From an uncultured bacterium (GTDB taxonomy: Bacteria > JAAXHH01): a stretch of 35,675 bases of DNA. Made by a program: the position numbers and the translations under genes. The notes beneath the pieces are model-generated. The model saw only the letters and a list, made by a program, of their open reading frames with translations. It made no database searches and was not told the origin of the DNA. Shown here piece after piece: positions 6,919 through 14,895 of the stretch. The stretch spans positions 1 to 35,675 of the forward strand of contig CAJXCW010000020.1 of the NCBI GenBank assembly GCA_913051705.1. Reading direction: 5' to 3'. How positions within the stretch are numbered: position 1 is the first letter of the stretch; the number at the start of each line of letters is the position of its first letter.

Positions 6919-8367
6919 ATGTCCAAACCCAATATCCTTTTCCTGATGGCTGATCAAATGCAGGGGCGGGTCTTCGAGCCCGGCCATCCCTGTCTGACGC
7001 CGAATTTCGACTGGCTGATGGCCCGAGGCGTCCGGTTTACGCGGGCGTATACGCCGAATGCCGTCTGTTCACCGGCGCGGGCGAGTCTGATGACCGGCCT
7101 GTTGCCCCATAATCACGGCGTGTTAACCGTCACACACACGGTGGCGGCAGACCAGAGCCGGCTGCGTACGCACCATCCACACTGGGCCCAGCGGCTTGAT
7201 GCAGCCGGCTATCGCACCGGTTATTTCGGTAAGTGGCATGTAGAAGAGCATCAGCCGCTCAGCGATTTCGGCTGGCAGGTCAGCGGCGAGATGGGGCATG
7301 GTAAGCTGAAAAGTGCGCTGCTCGAGCAGAAAGCCCGGGCACTACGAGGCGACCGGCCGTACGAGCCAGACTATTCATTATCCTTCCGACTTGATGGTGG
7401 CATGGGCTACCCGGCCAGTGTATTCTACGGCGTGACTGAGCTGCCGCCGGAGCAACGCAACATGGGCATCGTCACGGCCCTGTCCCTTGATTTCCTGGAT
7501 GAAGCCCTGCAACAGGACGGACCATGGTGCTGTTTTGTCAGCGTGCAGGAGCCGCACGATCCATTTATAGCAGGGCAGGAAGCCTTTGATCAATATGATG
7601 TAGAGGCCATGCCGTTATCAGAAAATGTACACGACGATCTGACCGGCCGCCCCGGCATCTATCGCAAGTCGGCTCGCGTCTGGGCGCAGATGACCGATCA
7701 TCAGCGGCGCGAAGCCGCTGCCTGCTACTATGCCTCCATCACGGAAATCGACCACCAGTTCGGGCGAATACTGGATCGGGTCGAACAGGCCGGTCAGATG
7801 GATAATACCCTTGTGGTGCTCACCTCGGATCATGGGGAACTGCTCGGCGCCCACGGCATGTACTGCAAGAACTTCTCTGCTTATGAGGAAATCTACAATA
7901 TTCCGCTGATCATGACCGGCCCCGGCATGGCGGAGGGCGTAACGACTTCAGCGCGTGTCGGCTCGCATGATCTGTGCCCGACCCTGCTGGACCTGGCCGG
8001 CTGCGCGACCATTGAGAACGAGGATTCCCGGTCGTTCGCCCCGGTTCTGCAAGATCCACAGACGCATGAAACAGCGTATACGACCGGCTATGCGGAATAC
8101 TTCGGCGGCCGTATGATCCTCACGCAACGGATCGTCTGGGATGGACCGTGGAAGTTCGTGTTCAACGGCTTCGATTTTGATGAGATGTATAATCTGGAGG
8201 ACGATCCAGGGGAGATGAACAACCTGGCAGAGCAGGCCGACTATACTGATCAACTACGCGCCATGACGGCATTGATGTGGCAAAAAATAGAAGCCACCGG
8301 CGATCACAGCCTGGCAAGATCGAATTACCCGCCGCTGCGCGTGGCGCCGTATGGACCAGGCAGGTGA
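6919..8367 (+). CDS. Sulfatase family hydrolase (formylglycine type)
   Basis: This 482-residue protein carries the type I sulfatase signature CSPARASLMTG, with Cys50 as the residue converted to formylglycine and Pro52 and Arg54 conserved. PNILFLMADQ near the N-terminus supplies the metal-binding Asp12, and TSDHGELLGAHG in the C-terminal half supplies the further Asp and His metal ligands. No signal peptide is visible, so it appears cytoplasmic unless the start is misplaced. It would hydrolyse a sulfate ester, and the substrate is unknown (carbohydrate and choline-type sulfates are both possible). Maturation needs a formylglycine-generating enzyme, and the only FGE-fold protein in the window lacks the required cysteines. 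The start has no Shine-Dalgarno because a heptamer repeat abuts it. The TGA stop lies inside another repeat array. Confidence 0.92.
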   Translation: MSKPNILFLMADQMQGRVFEPGHPCLTPNFDWLMARGVRFTRAYTPNAVCSPARASLMTGLLPHNHGVLTVTHTVAADQSRLRTHHPHWAQRLDAAGYRTGYFGKWHVEEHQPLSDFGWQVSGEMGHGKLKSALLEQKARALRGDRPYEPDYSLSFRLDGGMGYPASVFYGVTELPPEQRNMGIVTALSLDFLDEALQQDGPWCCFVSVQEPHDPFIAGQEAFDQYDVEAMPLSENVHDDLTGRPGIYRKSARVWAQMTDHQRREAAACYYASITEIDHQFGRILDRVEQAGQMDNTLVVLTSDHGELLGAHGMYCKNFSAYEEIYNIPLIMTGPGMAEGVTTSARVGSHDLCPTLLDLAGCATIENEDSRSFAPVLQDPQTHETAYTTGYAEYFGGRMILTQRIVWDGPWKFVFNGFDFDEMYNLEDDPGEMNNLAEQADYTDQLRAMTALMWQKIEATGDHSLARSNYPPLRVAPYGPGR

Positions 8368-8473
8368 ATTATGATTTTTGAATTATGAATTATGGTCAGT
8401 GATGGGGACGTCAATAGGCGTAAACCCTTTGCTTCTCAATCATAATTCAAAAATCATAACTCATAATTCACCT
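8366..8473. repeat. Inverted heptamer arrays between convergent genes
   Basis: The left array is GAATTAT-GATTTTT-GAATTAT-GAATTAT (8366-8393). The right array is CATAATT-CAAAAAT-CATAACT-CATAATT (8441-8468), its approximate reverse complement. About 47 bases of non-repeat spacer lie between. Both convergent genes end in AGG-TGA followed by ATTATG, so the repeat edge supplies both stop codons. Transcripts from either side would fold into a long AU-rich hairpin, consistent with a bidirectional termination or 3'-end-protecting role. Confidence 0.85.
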
Positions 8474-9919
8474 TATCTTCCTCGCCTCACGCGTCTGGCC
8501 GTTTTTCAGGAAGAGCAGATGGGTGATATTGCCGGCGGCGTCCTTCACGAAGGTGATCTGGGCATTTTCCTGTTGAAGGAAGAAATCTCTATTTGATTCC
8601 GGAAACAACTCGCTTCTCATCTGGCCCGGTGGCTGTCCGTACAGCTTGCCATCGGTGGTCATGATGTCTACGGTAAGGCCGGGTGAGAATTCGTACGTGC
8701 CGGTGTAGGCTTGAAACGTCTGCGGGTCCGCGGTTGAAGTAAGTTTAGGGGGGGACGCCAGCGGATAGCCGGGGGTTAAGATATGAAAGCCGATATCGTC
8801 GATAGGAACCGAAGAATTAGACAGCACGATCACGCCTCTTCGGGATAATTTATTGAAGCCGACAAAGCTGTAAAAACCGCGTGTACGACCACTGAGCCAG
8901 TGGGTATACCGGTCTCTTGCCCCTTTTCGCGCTCTCCAGCCCAAGGCTGTTTCCACACCCGGTCTGCCGGCAGCGTATCGCGGTCGGATCACCTCTTCAA
9001 ACGCCGCCTGAAATTTGATGGAATCCTCTTCGGTGTATTCCGGCATGACGTAGATGATGCCCATATTGGCGGATATAAATGCCATCATATCCAGGATATT
9101 CGAGCGGACGCCGTTACCGCCCACCAGTGTGGTGTCCGACCAGGCGGTGATCGGACGCCTGGTTCGATCATGTCCCGTTGCCATCAGGGTTTTCATGGAG
9201 ATGGTCGGCGTACTCCCGGTGTTCGCTAATTTGAGCGGGGTGCTGATATATTCCTGGATCAGCGCGTCATACGATTTGCCTGCCTGCCACGCCAGCACAT
9301 GCCCCAATAAACCCATCCCGACCTCCGAATATTCATAGGTGGTCCCGACATCATAGGTCAGCGGGTAGGTTGAAAGAAATTGATAGAGCAGATCAACGGA
9401 GTAGCCGTCCAGTGGATTATTCAGGTCGGCAGAGATCACATTGTTCGGCAGGCTCGGTAACCCTGAGGTGTGTGTGGCCAGATGCTCCAGGCGGATCGGC
9501 TGGCCGTTATATTCGGGTATCTTTACCGAGTCCGGCAGAAATTTCGACACCGGATCACTCAAACTCACTTCCCCGTCTTTAACCATGAGGCCCAACAAGG
9601 CCGAGGTATACAGCGAACTTAACGGACCGATCTCGAAGACCGTCATCCCGCTGGTCTTGCGTATCGTCGCCCGGTTAAGCGTCCCCCGGGCGTAGACCGT
9701 TCGGCGCGTCCCCCGGATCTCCCCCACGACGATCCCCACCGTCTGCCGGTACGCATCCACACGCTGACGTAGGATCGTTACGATGGGATCCTCGACCGGT
9801 TCTGCCGATTCGTCTTTATCTTTTTCCTGCTGGGTCTGCGCCGACAGACTCAGAGTGCCTGTAACCAGGATACCCAGACCAAGGAAAATACCGATGAGAT
9901 ATCGATAGACAGGCAACAT
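8468..9919 (-). CDS. Exported beta-lactamase-fold protein, probable pseudoenzyme
   Basis: The 483-residue protein starts with a signal peptide (MLPVYRYLIGIFLGLGILV to LSAQ). It follows the class C beta-lactamase/PBP4-like fold (Pfam beta-lactamase type) and has a C-terminal lipocalin-like domain (from about 405, YTGTYEFSPG). The fold landmarks are clear: FEIG near 95, DGEVSLSDPVSKFLPD, HLATHTSGLPSL. The catalytic residues are not. The usual SxxK after FEIG reads PLSS (99-102), YxN reads YSE (197-199), and the third HxG/KxG box reads LSG. The reading frame is intact, so this looks like a conserved non-hydrolytic relative (ligand binding or envelope role) and not decay. The neighbours give no clear hint. 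Confidence 0.85.
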   Translation of the reverse strand: MLPVYRYLIGIFLGLGILVTGTLSLSAQTQQEKDKDESAEPVEDPIVTILRQRVDAYRQTVGIVVGEIRGTRRTVYARGTLNRATIRKTSGMTVFEIGPLSSLYTSALLGLMVKDGEVSLSDPVSKFLPDSVKIPEYNGQPIRLEHLATHTSGLPSLPNNVISADLNNPLDGYSVDLLYQFLSTYPLTYDVGTTYEYSEVGMGLLGHVLAWQAGKSYDALIQEYISTPLKLANTGSTPTISMKTLMATGHDRTRRPITAWSDTTLVGGNGVRSNILDMMAFISANMGIIYVMPEYTEEDSIKFQAAFEEVIRPRYAAGRPGVETALGWRARKGARDRYTHWLSGRTRGFYSFVGFNKLSRRGVIVLSNSSVPIDDIGFHILTPGYPLASPPKLTSTADPQTFQAYTGTYEFSPGLTVDIMTTDGKLYGQPPGQMRSELFPESNRDFFLQQENAQITFVKDAAGNITHLLFLKNGQTREARKIR

Positions 9920-9943
9920 ACGTCACGCCTCCATATTCTGCTT

Positions 9944-10032
9944 AATTCACCAATGTATCCTGACAGCTATACAAAATAACAAAATTGGCCTGAATTCCAA
10001 GTGGAATTGGTGATTTGGTGATTTGGTGAGTG
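9944..10032. repeat. Octamer array with inverted partner
   Basis: GGTGATTT repeats in register at 10009-10030. AATTCACCAAT at 9944-9954 is close to its reverse complement, giving the same inverted-array layout as elsewhere in the window. It sits directly upstream of the beta-lactamase-fold gene (-). Confidence 0.65.
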
Positions 10033-10385
10033 AATGAAACCTATTTATTTCAGTCTGATATAAACAATCCGATTTGGTCTCGTGCTTGGCTTTTGCTATT
10101 ACCATTGATCAGTAAAGTTTTCAGGCCTATCTTGACGCCGGGACGAACGCTTGTACACACTCTAACATGATATAATCTATAATGTGTTGTTTATCGGCAA
10201 CATATGATGTAACGTTGGATATTTGAATGGGTTGACTTCTACTTTTATAATACTAATTTAAACTTTGATAAGGCTATATTTTTTAAATAGTTGAATACCT
10301 CCTCAGTCGCGAGATCAATAGGCATGGTGCACTCTGTGCATATTGAAAACATATCGTATTCGTCGGATCAATCTTTTTTGTCGAG
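10033..10385. other. AT-rich intergenic stretch, no gene found
   Basis: About 350 bases without a convincing reading frame. The sequence is AT-rich. It holds TATAAT hexamers at 10171-10176, 10178-10183 and 10246-10251, but no partner -35 box at normal spacing. It probably contains the promoter of the following lipoprotein gene and perhaps the beta-lactamase-fold gene. I see no tRNA fold or other RNA gene. Confidence 0.4.
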
Positions 10386-10934
10386 ATGTCTACCATTATG
10401 ACTCATAATCACCAGCATCTGACCATCCTACTCCTCACCCTCCTGACGGCGCTTGCTTGTAGCCCATCACGCGACGACGGTCTGCCCGATCTGGATACCT
10501 TGCCGTATCGGTTCGAGACGATACAGGTAATGGGCAATACCAATTGGACCGGAATGGATCTCGATGGCGACGGCATCGACGAATTGGTGGTAGCTGATTA
10601 TGTCCATCCCATTTTAAATACAGGCCCCCTGACGTTACACACCCACAGTCAGGAAATGACCAGCCAGGTAAATCTGCCCGGAAGGATGGTCATACATACG
10701 AATATAAATACGAAGGATTGGAACGGTCTGATGGTCGGCTATACGGCTCGTGACTCGTTATTTGTACGATTCATTGACCATCGGGGGAACACCCGGAATA
10801 ATAAAGAAATAGCACGGCTGGTACCGACGGAACAGGCCGACTGGCGTAATAAAATGACGCAGAAGCCAGAACTGCTCGTTACCCCAGAAGAACTGATCAA
10901 GCCAATGACAGATATCAGGAAGGTTCATGTATAA
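10386..10934 (+). CDS. Putative lipoprotein with Ca-binding-like DLDGDG repeat
   Basis: This 182-residue protein has an N-terminal hydrophobic segment ending in LTALAC (lipobox Cys near residue 25). Residues around 57-68 read MDLDGDGIDELVV, the aspartate-rich loop of FG-GAP/VCBS or dockerin-like calcium sites. The rest is beta-rich (HTNINTKDWNGLMVGYT, DSLFVRFIDHRGN). FG-GAP proteins normally have several such repeats, and here there is one. It may therefore be a shortened relative of the exported N-terminal region of larger sensor or adhesion proteins. ATG 10398 is an alternative start. The next gene is convergent, 36 bp away. Function unknown. Confidence 0.6.
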   Translation: MSTIMTHNHQHLTILLLTLLTALACSPSRDDGLPDLDTLPYRFETIQVMGNTNWTGMDLDGDGIDELVVADYVHPILNTGPLTLHTHSQEMTSQVNLPGRMVIHTNINTKDWNGLMVGYTARDSLFVRFIDHRGNTRNNKEIARLVPTEQADWRNKMTQKPELLVTPEELIKPMTDIRKVHV

Positions 10935-10970
10935 AAATTGCGGTATTTTTCCTCTCCGCTGCCCACTTGC

Positions 10971-11753
10971 CTACTTGCCCACCTGCACCACCTCATTCAC
11001 CACATCCATCCGCACCGACTTCGAATAATGGTACACGCTAAGCCCTTCACCGACCGGCGTTGGGACGCGTATGATAAATTCAACCCAGCGTGAAGTGTTG
11101 AAGCCGACGAAGGCCAGCTCGAAGCCGGCCATCAGATCTTCCGTATCCCGATTTAAATCCGGCAGCAGCACCGGTCCCGTGTCAGGCTGATACACCCAAT
11201 CCCTCTCGTTGGCGTTTATGGTCTTGATCGGGTATTCAAGTATCGCGGTGTATCGGTCGTTCTCGATGGTCGTCCGGGCGTTCAGAATCTGGTTAGCGAG
11301 CACGGCCTCGACAATAGCCTGCGGCGTCTTCAGCACCTGACCGGCCACTCGGGGCAGATCCACTTTCAGGCTGTCAAAGGACTCCTCTATGCTGCTGATC
11401 TGCCGCTCAGGCTGCTCTCCGAGCGATGGCGGATAGAGCGTGGCGCTTTTGTTCGCCAGGTCGTACGTCTTGATGGCCATAAATGTATCCGACGAGCAAA
11501 TCGGTTTAAAGTCTGCATTCGGCATGTGCCAGATGTTTTTTTCTACCCCCACTTGCTCCGTCTTACAACTAACCCCAAGGACATATTCTTCAGAGAAGTC
11601 GGTCCCTCTTTCTGAAATCGTCAGATACGCGTCCAACGGAATACGGGCGTTATTGAGCGAATACGGCGGCTTCTGCGTCACCGTCCTCGGCGTCTTTTTC
11701 AACGTATCAATACGAAAGGTCAAAAACGAATGTGGGAAATCGATGGCTTGCAT
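10971..11753 (-). CDS. Hypothetical protein, family not recognised
   Basis: This 260-residue protein has no signal peptide, membrane segment or motif I recognise. It appears beta-rich, with alternating hydrophobic stretches such as YTAILEYPIK and VEFIIRVPTP. The central region carries two Cys residues spaced apart (GVSCKTE, KPICSSD). AGGAG lies 6-7 bases upstream of ATG 11753, so it looks translated. It stands alone, convergent with the small lipoprotein and divergent from the glycosidase. No function is proposed. Confidence 0.6.
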   Translation of the reverse strand: MQAIDFPHSFLTFRIDTLKKTPRTVTQKPPYSLNNARIPLDAYLTISERGTDFSEEYVLGVSCKTEQVGVEKNIWHMPNADFKPICSSDTFMAIKTYDLANKSATLYPPSLGEQPERQISSIEESFDSLKVDLPRVAGQVLKTPQAIVEAVLANQILNARTTIENDRYTAILEYPIKTINANERDWVYQPDTGPVLLPDLNRDTEDLMAGFELAFVGFNTSRWVEFIIRVPTPVGEGLSVYHYSKSVRMDVVNEVVQVGK

Positions 11754-11877
11754 AAAAGCTCCTGGAATAGAAGGCGAACGACGCGGATCGGGCGGTTAGT
11801 TTTTCAATATGATATAAAATACGTGCATGGACATGTTTGGTAACATTTATTATACGAAGATGTCGTTTATTCTATCC

Positions 11878-11909
11878 TAACTCACCAACTCACCAACTCA
11901 CCATTTCCC
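11878..11909. repeat. Octamer array upstream of the glycosidase gene
   Basis: TAACTCAC-CAACTCAC-CAACTCAC-CATTTCCC runs in 8-bp register and ends nine bases before ATG 11919. As with the sulfatase, the array replaces any Shine-Dalgarno sequence. I see no inverted partner nearby. Confidence 0.85.
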
Positions 11910-11918
11910 AAACTTCCC

Positions 11919-13781
11919 ATGCACACCGACCTACTCAGAACCTACCGCCCTTTTCTCGACTCCCGTCCCTACACCCGCTGGTGGTGGTTTAATGATGCGA
12001 TACAGAAAGAAGACATCAAGACGCAGCTCACCTGGGTGTGTGATCAGCACTTCGGCGGGGTTGAGATCGCCTGGATGTATCCGCAGCCAGGGGCGGAAGA
12101 AGGGCCGAGGTGGCTGAGTGCGGGCTGGAGCGATCTGGTCGCTTATACTAAGCAGGAAGCGGATCGGCTGGGCATCGGGTGTGATTTTACGTTCGGTACT
12201 CAATGGCCGTTCGGCGGGCGCATCGTGCCGCAGGAGGATGCGTCTCAGGTCTTCAGTGGCCTGTCGTCGCAGCGGTTGGAGAAATCATGGGAGCTGCACT
12301 ATTCCGGCGAAGAATATGTCCTGAACCACCTGGACCACAGGGCGCTGGAGCGGTATGCCGGTCATATCGGCGAGGCGTTGACCGCCGCGATGCAGGGCGC
12401 CACGTCCGGATTGTTTTCCGACTCGTGGGAGGTGTTTCCGGAAAATCTGTGGAGCGCCCAACTGGACCCGGTGTTCCGGGAACGGTTCGGCTACGACCTG
12501 GAGCCGTATAAAGCGCAGATTGATGAGCATCCGCAGGTGCGCTATGACTACCGCAAGTTGTTATCGGACGCCGTCCTCGAAGGGTTCTTCAAACCATATA
12601 CCGAAATTTGTCATCAACTGGGCGGGGTAAGTCGCGTTCAGTGCCACGGGGCGCCGACGGACTTACTGGCGGCTTTCGCGATGGTTGATGTCCCGGAATC
12701 CGAAGCCCTGCTCTTTGAGACGTTCTTCTCCGCCATCCCCGGATCGGCGGCCGCCTTGGCCGATCTGCCGGTGGTGACGTGCGAGACCTTCACCTGTCTC
12801 TACGGATACGAACCCTGGCCGGCGAATTCTCCGCACCACGGTAGGGAAAAAATCGAAGATATGAAACTCCTGGCCGATGCCGTGTTCGCCCACGGCGTCA
12901 ACCATATCATCTGGCACGGTATGCCGTACAATAAGCCAGGCGGCAGTAATACCTTCTACGCCACGACCCACGTCGGTCCCGGTAGCGGGTTCATCCACGA
13001 ACTGCCCGCCTTCAATCGATATCTGGAATCGGTCAGCCGGTTTCTTAAACCGGGCAAGACCTATTCGGATGTAGCGGTCTATTTGCCATTGGAAGACATT
13101 TGGATGCGGCACAGATTGCCGGAGGAGCGTCAGGGGCCGGCCTCCACCTATTACTGGGAACTACAAACGGTCGATCTACCTGCGTCCCTGGAAGGCTACC
13201 ATCCTTTATGGATTTCGACCCCATTTTTAAAAGAGGCCACTGTAGAAAACGGTCTGATAAGATATGGTGAAACAACCTTTTCCATGTTATATATGGATGT
13301 AGAATGGCTGGACCATGAGGCATTGGAGGCGCTAATCCAACTGGCCTTGAAAGGGGCAACCATCTGTATCGCCCGCCGCTCCAAAGTACCGGGGCATCAG
13401 CCGCCGTCAGATTACGACGACCGTCTCACGCAACTGATGAATTACCCAACGGTGACGTCCGACCTGAACGCGGCGCTTCGTCACCCGCCCCTGGTCGGTG
13501 GAGAAGACCTCCCCGAATACTGGTGCCGGGAAGTTGACGGCGCGTATCATATTTTCTTCGCCCATCCCGATACCAAACGTATCAGATATCCTATGGCTTA
13601 CGAGGGCTGGCGGTCAACAGGTACCCTGGAACGGCATGTGACGATCGACATCAAAGACCGAGAGTACGACCTCCACCTTACTTTCGAACCGGAAGACGCC
13701 CTATTCGTTAAAGTAACATCTATGGGAGAAGTTGATATCGCCTCCGCCCGTATCGGTAAGGATGAAAAGACGAAAGGATGA
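11919..13781 (+). CDS. GH106-like glycoside hydrolase (alpha-L-rhamnosidase type)
   Basis: The 620-residue protein opens with the family's tryptophan-rich segment (YTRWWWFNDAIQKEDI) followed by FGGVEIAWMYP, which matches the start of the GH106 catalytic barrel. Other catalytic-domain landmarks are GLFSDSWEVFPENLW and the HGVNHIIWHGMPY/GPGSGF region. GH106 enzymes remove terminal L-rhamnose from glycans. This one is shorter than typical members (usually over 900 residues), lacks most C-terminal beta-sandwich modules and has no visible signal peptide, so it may act on imported oligosaccharides. The last residues (KDEKTKG) are encoded by heptamer repeat DNA, which also supplies the stop. Two amidohydrolases and a PHP enzyme follow on the same strand. 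The family assignment is moderately sure, the substrate is not. Confidence 0.75.
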   Translation: MHTDLLRTYRPFLDSRPYTRWWWFNDAIQKEDIKTQLTWVCDQHFGGVEIAWMYPQPGAEEGPRWLSAGWSDLVAYTKQEADRLGIGCDFTFGTQWPFGGRIVPQEDASQVFSGLSSQRLEKSWELHYSGEEYVLNHLDHRALERYAGHIGEALTAAMQGATSGLFSDSWEVFPENLWSAQLDPVFRERFGYDLEPYKAQIDEHPQVRYDYRKLLSDAVLEGFFKPYTEICHQLGGVSRVQCHGAPTDLLAAFAMVDVPESEALLFETFFSAIPGSAAALADLPVVTCETFTCLYGYEPWPANSPHHGREKIEDMKLLADAVFAHGVNHIIWHGMPYNKPGGSNTFYATTHVGPGSGFIHELPAFNRYLESVSRFLKPGKTYSDVAVYLPLEDIWMRHRLPEERQGPASTYYWELQTVDLPASLEGYHPLWISTPFLKEATVENGLIRYGETTFSMLYMDVEWLDHEALEALIQLALKGATICIARRSKVPGHQPPSDYDDRLTQLMNYPTVTSDLNAALRHPPLVGGEDLPEYWCREVDGAYHIFFAHPDTKRIRYPMAYEGWRSTGTLERHVTIDIKDREYDLHLTFEPEDALFVKVTSMGEVDIASARIGKDEKTKG

Positions 13782-13866
13782 AAGGACGAGATGAAAGGAC
13801 GAAAGGATGCTTTATCTTGCGCTCTTCCTTTCGATTTTTGAACCGCTCTTCCTTTCGCCTTTCCAG
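13757..13866. repeat. Inverted GAAAGGA heptamer arrays
   Basis: From about 13760 to 13808 the sequence repeats GAAAGGA-type heptamers. From about 13826 to 13866 the complementary TCTTCCTTTCG motif occurs twice, followed by CCTTTCC. The left array overlaps the 3' end of the glycosidase gene and contains its TGA. The right array ends just before the Shine-Dalgarno of the next gene. A large hairpin in the operon mRNA is expected. Confidence 0.8.
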
Positions 13867-13882
13867 CAAGGAGCCATTCTAA

Positions 13883-14734
13883 ATGATTGTTGATACACAC
13901 GTACATGTCTGGGAGATCGATCCGCCGAAATACCCGGTGGGACCGACGGCGCCGAGCTGGACATCCGAACCGGATGAGCCTGGCACAGCGGATGAATTAA
14001 TTGAGGATATGGACGCCAATGGGGTGAACAAGACCGTGCTGGTGCAGACCTCCTGGTCTACATGGGACAATGGCTATATAGCCGATTCGGTCGCGCGTTT
14101 TCCGGATCGATTCGTGGGACACGGTCTTATCGATCCGCAGGGTATTGCCGGAAATGCCGAGCAGGTACGCTACTGGATGGCAGATCGGGGCCTGGTGGGC
14201 TTTCGATTTCATCCGTTTTACTATCCGGATGAAAAAATCCTGGTAGCGGAGGAAAACCGGCCCATGTGGGAGGAGCTGGCTTCTCGTAATGCGGTGATCC
14301 AGTTCCATATGCGGGCGGAAGATGCGGATCAAATCGGCGAGATCGCCCGACGGTACCCGAATATGACGTTGCTCATCGACCACATGGGCTACCCGAATGT
14401 AGACGAAGACCTGGCCCCTTTTGCCCCGTTGTTGTCTCTGGCACAACATCCGAATATCTGCGTGAAGATATCAGATGTAAAAGGTCGATCAAAGGAAGCG
14501 TTCCCCTTTCGGGATGTACACCCCTTTGTTCGTGCGTTGTTGGATGCTTTCAGTGCCGATCGGGCCCTGTGGGGCACCGGATATCCAGGGCATCACCGAA
14601 CAAAACACAACTGGCTGAGCCTGGCCGATGAACTGCGGCTGGTCCAAGAGGGATTCGACTTCCTCACGGATACCCAGAGGGAACGGATGCTTGGCGGCAC
14701 GGCGGCGGATGTGTGGGCATTGGATGCAGGTTAG
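13883..14734 (+). CDS. Amidohydrolase-2 family protein (lactonase-like)
   Basis: This 283-residue TIM-barrel hydrolase belongs to the group that includes L-fuconolactonase and 2-pyrone-4,6-dicarboxylate lactonase. The metal-site motif MIVDTHVHVW gives His6 and His8. Later barrel His residues are in GFRFHPFYY, IQFHMR and LLIDHMGYP. The final strand normally reads WG(S/T)D(F/W/Y)P with a catalytic Asp. Here it reads WGTGYPG, so that Asp is Gly233. This could mean altered chemistry, or a subfamily that uses another residue. AAGGAG precedes ATG at 9 bases. The gene lies between the GH106-like glycosidase and the PHP hydrolase, probably in one operon. It is likely cytoplasmic. Confidence 0.85.
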   Translation: MIVDTHVHVWEIDPPKYPVGPTAPSWTSEPDEPGTADELIEDMDANGVNKTVLVQTSWSTWDNGYIADSVARFPDRFVGHGLIDPQGIAGNAEQVRYWMADRGLVGFRFHPFYYPDEKILVAEENRPMWEELASRNAVIQFHMRAEDADQIGEIARRYPNMTLLIDHMGYPNVDEDLAPFAPLLSLAQHPNICVKISDVKGRSKEAFPFRDVHPFVRALLDAFSADRALWGTGYPGHHRTKHNWLSLADELRLVQEGFDFLTDTQRERMLGGTAADVWALDAG

Positions 14735-14795
14735 AGATGGCATCTGGATAATTCCAGATTGATTTTAAATCAACAAAAAGCAAAGCGAGCGAAGC

Positions 14796-14831
14796 GGAGC
14801 GCGTTCTAATAATGCCTCGAAGAGGCGCTCC
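14796..14831. repeat. Nested hairpin upstream of the PHP gene
   Basis: GGAGCGC (14796-14802) pairs with GCGCTCC (14825-14831). Inside lies GCCTC-GAA-GAGGC (14814-14826), which overlaps the outer right arm by two bases. The surrounding DNA (GCGAGCGAAGCGGAGCGCG) is G+C-rich and repetitive compared with its flanks. It looks like a REP-type palindromic element in the gap between the amidohydrolase and PHP genes. Confidence 0.6.
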
Positions 14832-14895
14832 TTACTTTCGATGACGCGTAGCGGCATCCATCAACAAATGGCATACCCCTCTGAAAGGAAGTCCA

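Noticed and set aside
8378-8596. Small plus-strand protein between sulfatase and beta-lactamase-fold genes
   Set aside because: It reads through the inverted heptamer arrays and the antisense of the neighbouring gene; no Shine-Dalgarno or recognisable content.
10232-10251. Sigma-70 promoter TTGACT...TATAAT
   Set aside because: The hexamers are only 8 bases apart, far short of the normal 16-18.
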